From Dickeya lacustris (lineage in GTDB: Bacteria; Pseudomonadota; Gammaproteobacteria; Enterobacterales; Enterobacteriaceae), in NCBI RefSeq assembly GCF_029635795.1, contig NZ_CP114280.1:744001-808000 (forward strand): 64,000 nt of DNA, given 5' to 3'. The translations under genes were made by a program, and so were the position numbers. Positions 57,506 to 64,000 of the stretch are shown here, one piece after another. Each line of letters opens with the position of its first letter. Position 1 is the stretch's first letter. The notes beneath the pieces were generated by a model that saw only the letters and a list, made by a program, of their open reading frames with translations, did no database searches and was not told the origin of the DNA.

Positions 57506-57589
57506 TTCACCAAAGTGATAATTAATGGTCATGGTTCCACGGTAGTAACCGCAATATCGCTCTACTACCGACCTGACAATAGCGTTATC

Positions 57590-57617
57590 AAACACCCGGT
57601 TCGCCGGGTGTTTGTTT
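57590..57617 (+). terminator. Intrinsic terminator after asr
   Basis: AAACACCCGG (57590-57599) and CCGGGTGTTT (57604-57613) form a perfect 10-bp stem with a 4-base loop, followed by GTTT. Confidence 0.88.
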
Positions 57618-57633
57618 CATGGAGGACTGAATA

Positions 57634-57714
57634 ATGCTGCGGCGTTACTCATTCGAAATTATGTTGTCCCTCCTGCTTATCTGCGCGCTGGTCATTGTGT
57701 TGTTTTTCCTTTAA
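57634..57714 (+). CDS. ydgU: YdgU-like small membrane protein
   Basis: A 26-codon gene starting at ATG 57634 (GGAGG 15 bp upstream) encodes MLRRYSFEIMLSLLLICALV with a hydrophobic end IVLFFL. It closely resembles E. coli YdgU (27 aa) and has the same place between asr and ydgD. It is a single-pass membrane miniprotein of unknown function. Confidence 0.8.
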   Translation: MLRRYSFEIMLSLLLICALVIVLFFL

Positions 57715-57881
57715 GTGGGTGTCACATCACAAGCGTAAGCAAATCAGACATCGGGTCTTCAATTCATTCGACCAACACAAGCCTGACACACCCGCCTTCT
57801 CTGCCTTACTCAGGCATGTTGTGTGAGTACCGGATTGATGACTTAATATGCGGTATTTCATTTTTTAAAGGCTCGTTATTC

Positions 57882-58706
57882 ATGCGCATATCCGCCTGGT
57901 TACTGTGTTCCCTAATCATGCTGTCCCCCTTCGTCTGGGCCGATAGCGACTCGTCAACAATGACGGAACAAGAAAAACAAACCCTATTCTTTAACCATGA
58001 TGATCGTGACCAGGTCACTGACACCAGCCAGTGGCCCTGGCAGGCAATCGGCCAGTTGGAAACCGCCAGCGGCAATCTTTGCACCGCCACGTTAATTTCC
58101 CCACATCTGGCGCTTACGGCCGGTCATTGCCTTGTCGCGCCGCCCGGCGTGCCGGATAAACCGGTTGCGCTGCGTTTTATGGCCACCGCAGAGCAGGGAT
58201 GGAAGTATGAAACCAGCCAGATTAGCGCGCTGTCGAATAAAAAACTCGGTAAGTTACTGAAAGCCGACGGCGACGGTTGGATAGTGCCGCCCAAAGCTGC
58301 ACCGTGGGATTTTGCCTTAATTCACCTCAAAGACACCCCGCCGGGCATTCGCCCTTTACCACTCTGGCAAGGCACGCAGGATGAATTCAAAGCCGCGTTA
58401 ACGCAGGCAGAACAGCGGGTGACTCAGGCGGGATACCCTGAAGATCATCAAGACGAGCTGTACCGTCACCAGAATTGCCTGATAACCGGCTGGGTAGACG
58501 ACGCGGTATTGGCGCACCAGTGTGACACGCTACCGGGCGATAGCGGATCGCCGCTATTGCTGAAAACGGCCGGAAACTGGGTGCTGGTCGCGATTCAAAG
58601 CTCCGCCCCGGATGCCAGCGAGCGCAATGAGGACGATAACCGTGCCGTTGCGGTGAGCGCCATTCACCAGACATTGGCAACGATGTCCAAAGGGGTTGAG
58701 CGTTAA
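57882..58706 (+). CDS. ydgD: YdgD, trypsin-like serine protease homologue
   Basis: This is a periplasmic S1-family protein. The start ATG 57882 (MRISAWLLCSLIMLSPFVWA) supplies a signal peptide and gives 274 residues, like E. coli YdgD (273). The catalytic triad is intact: His in ALTAGHC, Asp in WDFALIHL, Ser in LPGDSGSPLLL. Longer upstream reading is not family-like. It follows ydgU; asr-ydgU-ydgD is a conserved enterobacterial order. Confidence 0.94.
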   Translation: MRISAWLLCSLIMLSPFVWADSDSSTMTEQEKQTLFFNHDDRDQVTDTSQWPWQAIGQLETASGNLCTATLISPHLALTAGHCLVAPPGVPDKPVALRFMATAEQGWKYETSQISALSNKKLGKLLKADGDGWIVPPKAAPWDFALIHLKDTPPGIRPLPLWQGTQDEFKAALTQAEQRVTQAGYPEDHQDELYRHQNCLITGWVDDAVLAHQCDTLPGDSGSPLLLKTAGNWVLVAIQSSAPDASERNEDDNRAVAVSAIHQTLATMSKGVER

Positions 58707-58787
58707 AACGCACAACCCCTCACCCGCGCGCGCTCGTCTCCCCGCAATCGCCCAGACATGGCCGATTGCGGGGATGACGACACCGGA

Positions 58788-61700
58788 TTAACCGTCAATT
58801 TGCTCCATCGCCTGCACGATGCGTTTATCCGATATCGGGTAAGGTGTGCCGAGTTGCTGGGCAAAATAACTGACGCGCAGCTCCTCTATCATCCAGCGGA
58901 CGGCTTTCACCTCCTCATCATCACGTCGCTCTGGCGGCAGTTTGTTCAGCCACTGCTGCCAGGCTTGTTGCACCTGCCCCACTTTGAGCATTTGCGCGCG
59001 ATCGCGGTGAACATCCTGCGCCAGTTTATCCAGCCGCCGCTCAATGGCGTTCAGGTAACGCAGCACATCCGGCAGCCGCTGCCAGCCGTTATCGGTGACA
59101 AACCCGCGAAACACCAACCCATTCATCTGACTTTTAATATCGCCAAGGGCCAGCGCCAGCGCCATATCCACCCGGCCTTTAAGACGTTTATTGATGGTAA
59201 ACACCGCCGTCAGAATCTGCTCAACCTGGCGGGCAATATCAACCACGGTGTCGTTGAGCTCCGCCCGCACCCGCTCATGCAACTGGCGAAAATCTGCTTC
59301 TTGCCAGGCCGGGCCACCGGCCTGTGCCATCAGTTTATCCACGCCACAGGCGATACAATCATCAATCAGTTCCAGCACTTTGCCATACGGGTTGAAATAC
59401 AGCCCGAGTTTGGCTTTGTTAGGCAGTTTTTCATGCAGGTATTTAATCGGTGAAGGAATGTTCAATAGCAACAGGCGACGCTGGCCGCGCCACATCATTT
59501 GCTGCTGCTGGTGCGGCGAGTCAAACAGGCGAATGGCGACGCTGTCTTTCTCATCGACCAACGCCGGATAGGCTTTAACCGAATAACCGCCGCGTTTCTG
59601 TTCATAGCATTCCGGTAGTGAGCCAAAACTCCAGATGTGCAGATCCCGCTGTTCAATGCCGTCATCCGCCACCGCCGACAGCGTTTGCTGCACCTTATCC
59701 TGTAATTGCTCTTTTAACGCACGCAGGCTCTTCCCTTCGCGCAGCGCACGGTGCTTATCATCCACCACGCGGAACGTCATCTTCAGATGATCCGGCACCT
59801 GATCCCATTGCCAGCTGTCGCGATCGACACTCACCCCGGTCATCAGGCGCAGCTCGCGCTCCAGCGCATCCAGCAACGGCTTTTCCAGCGGTGTGACACG
59901 CGCCAGACAAGCGTCGGCATAATTGGGCGCCGGGACAAAATTACGCCGCACCGGTTTGGGCAGCGATTTTATCAGCGCCACAATCAAGGCGCTGCGAAGC
60001 CCTGGGATCTGCCATTCAAACCCCTCTTCTTGCACCTGATTGAGCACCGGCAACGGAATATGTACCGTCACGCCATCGGCATCGGCCCCCGGCTCAAACT
60101 GATAAGTCAGGCGTAAACGCAAATCGCCCTGCTGCCAGTAATTCGGGTAATCCAATGCGCTCACGCGCTGCGCGCCATCTTTAATCAGCATGGCTTTTTC
60201 GAAATTCAGCTGGTCAGGGTTGGTTTTCGATGCCTGCTTCCACCAGCTATCAAAATGACGCCCGGACACCACATCCTGCGGCAACCGTTGATCGTAAAAC
60301 GCAAATAACGTGTCGTCATCGACCAGGATGTCACGACGGCGCGATTTGTTTTCCAGCTCTTCCACTTCCTGGCGCAGCGCCTGATTGGCGCGCAAAAACG
60401 CATGCCGGGTTTGCCAGTCGCCTTCCACCAGCGCATGGCGGATAAACAGCTCGCGCGATACTACCGGGTCAATCGTGCCGTAATTGACTTTCCGGGCCGC
60501 CACAATTGGCAAGCCATACAGCGTCACTTTTTCCTGCGCCATCACCGCCGCCTGCGCTTTCTCCCAGTGCGGCTCGCTGTAACTGCGCTTCACCAGATGC
60601 TGGGCCAGCGGCTCTACCCACTCCGGTTCAATGCGCGCGGCAATGCGCCCCCACAAGCGGCTGGTTTCCACCAGTTCAGCCACCATCGACCACTTGGGCG
60701 GTTTTTTGAATAAGCCGGAGCCGGGGAACAGGGCAAAACGGGTATTGCGCGCACCGCTAAACTCCTGTTTTTCGACATCTTTTTGCCCGATGTGTGATAA
60801 CAGCCCGGTCAACAGTGCGCAGTGCAAACTGCGATAATCCGCCGGTTCACTGTTCACCGGGAAACCGAGCTCTTTCACGACCTGACGCAATTGCGTGTAG
60901 ATATCCTGCCATTCGCGCACCCGTAGATAATTCAGGTACTCGGTGCGGCACAGTTTGCGAAACTGGCTCGAGGACAGGGCTTTTTGCTGCGCTTGCAGGT
61001 AATCCCACAGATTAACGAAAGCCTGAAAATCCGAGTCTTTATCGGCAAAGCGACGGTGTTTCTCTTCCGCCGCCTGCTTTTTCTCTGCCGGACGCTTTCG
61101 CGCGGGTCTTGAATCGACAATGCAGCGGTAATCACCATCGCTTCGCGCACACAACTGGTGTTTCGCGCTTCCAGCACCATCCGTGCCAGGCGCGGGTCGA
61201 TGGGCAATTGCGCCAGTTGCCGCCCTTGTGCCGTCAGGCGGTACTGGCCATCTTCGCGAGTGTCAATCGCGCCGAGCTCTTCCAGCAGGCGAACGCCATC
61301 AAGAATGTTGCGTTTATCCGGCGCTTCAACAAAAGGAAACGCCGCAATATCGCCAAGCCCCAATGCCGTCATCTGTAAAATAACCGACGCCAGATTGGTG
61401 CGCAGGATCTCCGGGTCAGTAAAGGCCGGGCGCGAGAGAAAATCCTGCTCGTCATATAAACGAATGCAGATACCCGCCGCGACACGCCCGCACCGCCCTT
61501 TGCGCTGATTGGCCGAGGCTTGCGATATCGGCTCGATAGGCAGGCGCTGTACCTTGGTGCGATAGCTGTAACGGCTGATGCGCGCCGTACCGGGGTCTAT
61601 CACATACCGAATGCCCGGCACCGTCAGTGAGGTTTCCGCCACGTTGGTCGCCAACACAATGCGCCGCCCGTGGTGGGAGTGAAACACCCGGTTTTGCTCC

Positions 61701-62677
61701 TGGCTGGAGAGCCGGGCATAGAGCGGCAGCACTTCGGTATGCGGCAGGTCGAGCTTATTGAGCGCCTCTGCCGTGTCGCGAATCTCACGCTCGCCGCTCA
61801 TGAACACCAAAATGTCGCCCGGCCCTTCGTGGCACAGCTCATCCACCGCATCCAAAATCGCCTGCAACTGATCACGATCACTGTCTTGCGCCTCATCAAC
61901 CACCGGGCGATAGCGCACCTCTACCGGATAGGTTCGCCCGGAAACCTCAATGATAGGCGCGTGATTAAAATGGCGAGAGAAACGCTGCGGATCGATGGTT
62001 GCAGAGGTGATGATCACCTTGAGATCCGGGCGTTTTGGCAGCAGTTGCCGTACATACCCGAGAATAAAATCAATATTGAGGCTGCGCTCGTGGGCCTCGT
62101 CAATAATCAGCGTGTCGTACTGCATCAACAGCCGGTCTTGCTGAATTTCCGCCAGCAAAATACCGTCGGTCATCAGTTTAACCAGCGTCGTGTCGCTGAC
62201 CTGATCGTTAAAGCGCACTTTATAGCCAACGGTGTTGCCAGTCGTGGTTTCCAGCTCTTGTGCAATACGATCGGCAACGCTTCGCGCCGCCAGCCGACGC
62301 GGCTGGGTATGGCCGATGACACCGGTGATACCACGCCCCAGTTCCAGACACATTTTCGGCAACTGGGTGGTTTTCCCCGACCCGGTTTCCCCGGCAACGA
62401 TCACCACCTGATTATCGCGGATCGCCGCCAGAATCTCCGCGCGCTTTTGGCTAACCGGCAATGACTCTGGGTAATGAATCGCGGGTAACGATGCCTGACG
62501 CTGCGCTACCTGCGCGCGCGCGCGCGCTATCTCCTGGCCGATTTCTTGCGCGATGGCCGTCTGCGCCTCGGCGTTACCCACTTTCATCGCCCCCTGTAAA
62601 CGGCGGCGCAGACGCTGCTTATCGCGCAGCATGAGGGCATTCAGTTCAGGTTCTAACGCATGGAGAGGTGATGTCAC
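58788..62677 (-). pseudogene. hrpA: ATP-dependent RNA helicase HrpA, frameshifted
   Basis: HrpA is a DEAH-box 3'-5' helicase that resolves collided or stalled ribosomes. The N-terminal part (from ATG 62677) has GETGSGKTTQLPKM (motif I), IIDEAHERSLN (II), ITSATIDPQRFSRHF (III) and RKGRCGRVAAGICIRL (VI). After IQDPRE, at about 61096, two extra bases (or one missing) shift the frame. The next frame continues RPAEKKQAAEEKHRRFADKD through the long C-terminal regions to AMEQIDG at 58788. Joined, it would be about 1295 residues (E. coli 1300), otherwise intact. As written, translation stops at 60932 after 581 residues, retaining the helicase core only. Confidence 0.9.
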
Positions 62678-63664
<987 letters not shown>

Positions 63665-63971
63665 TCGCCAGTTACCGGCAGTACGGTGGCCGCCCTCTCA
63701 GGTGCGGCCATTTTTTTACATATGCCCGCCATCGCGCAATAATCCGCGCCATCACGCTCACGTTCCCCTTCTCGCCCCACGCGACATTTCTTCAACAAAT
63801 ATGATGTTTTTCACTGGCGCATGCCGCCGCTGCTTTGCCATTCAGTGCGAAATCTAATACGTATTGCACACCTGTTCACCATTCAGTTCACATTCCACCG
63901 CAAAAGCCATACATACCAATTACCTGATTGTGATAAAATTTTTACATAAATACAGCATTGTAGGGCGTGCG
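63665..63971. other. Intergenic region after azoR
   Basis: 307 bp. It begins with the azoR terminator. The right part is AT-rich (TGTGATAAAATTTTTACATAAA around 63930-63950) and probably contains the promoter of the partial gene at the window edge. Confidence 0.45.
63687..63717 (+). terminator. Intrinsic terminator after azoR
   Basis: TGGCCGC (63687-63693) and GCGGCCA (63704-63710) followed by seven T. Confidence 0.88.
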
Positions 63972-64000
63972 ATGTCTGAAGCCACCGAGACTCTCGCGCC
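63972..64000 (+). CDS. Start of a gene cut by the window edge
   Basis: ATG 63972 opens MSEATETLA and stays open to the end of the window. A GGGCGTGCG stretch precedes it. Only nine codons are visible, so identity cannot be judged. Confidence 0.4.

Noticed and set aside
56810..57595. Long minus-strand frame opposite asr (Phe/Gly/Arg-rich)
   Set aside because: It is the mirror of the lysine-rich repeats; the plus-strand gene has a signal peptide, ribosome site and known synteny.
60206..62464. Several plus-strand frames of 70-260 codons opposite hrpA
   Set aside because: They are antisense shadows of a high-GC helicase gene with clear motifs on the minus strand.
62510..62529. GC dinucleotide run in the 5' part of hrpA as the cause of the frameshift
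   Set aside because: The frame is intact through this run; the shift is about 1.4 kb further on, near 61096.

Overview
The window reads as a chromosomal segment of an enterobacterial soft-rot-type bacterium (Pectobacteriaceae, most like Dickeya or Musicola). This is inferred from gene order and protein resemblance, not from a marker gene. The order prc-proQ-msrC / letA-letB-rsmF-yebW and rstA-rstB-asr-ydgU-ydgD matches Escherichia coli. The surrounding guaD, several chemoreceptors and a P2-tail cluster fit a plant-associated enterobacterium.

Layout. 1-10.4 kb: end of a DUF481 outer-membrane-type protein, then prc, proQ and msrC on the minus strand, divergent from the lipid-transport pair letA-letB, rsmF and yebW. 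10.6-12.6 kb: a large chemoreceptor. 13.4-36.7 kb: a P2/186-like element that keeps only the control region (a CI repressor with a duplicated DNA-binding domain, small early genes, replication protein A) and the tail module X, R, V, W, J, I, H, FI, FII, E/E', T, U, D, ogr. I see no integrase, portal, terminase, capsid, head-completion or lysis gene. The element therefore looks like a domesticated contractile phage tail (tailocin). P2-tail-like particles have been reported in Dickeya, so the class is known.

The tail-fibre locus (23.1-29.7 kb) is the most unusual part. A 28-bp site typical of Hin/Gin-family inversion lies inside the fibre gene and recurs in inverted orientation 3.9 kb downstream, next to a Gin-like serine invertase. 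Inversion would swap a glycine-rich fibre tip for a collar-domain tip in frame. The flipping segment also carries two bacterial-type genes, an AaHS-type MFS transporter (broken by a microinversion) and smrA/ydaL. The tape-measure gene is AT-rich, lysine-rich and unlike P2 gpT except near its C-terminus. The programmed -1 frameshift of gpE/E' is conserved.

37-49 kb: guanine deaminase, a GAF-PAS-GGDEF protein with an SGDEF active site, an Aer-like receptor, a frameshifted ClC channel, and a peptide/nickel-type ABC transporter with one frameshifted ATPase. 49.6-54.3 kb: chaC, chaA, dauA and an unknown gene. 54.6-58.7 kb: the RstA/RstB two-component system, with an RstA box at the end of rstB upstream of the acid-shock gene asr (nine 17-residue repeats), then ydgU and the protease ydgD. 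58.8-62.7 kb: hrpA, interrupted by a frameshift. 63.1-63.7 kb: azoR. Four otherwise recognisable genes (MFS, ClC, ABC ATPase, hrpA) are disrupted, which suggests either ongoing decay or local sequence error.
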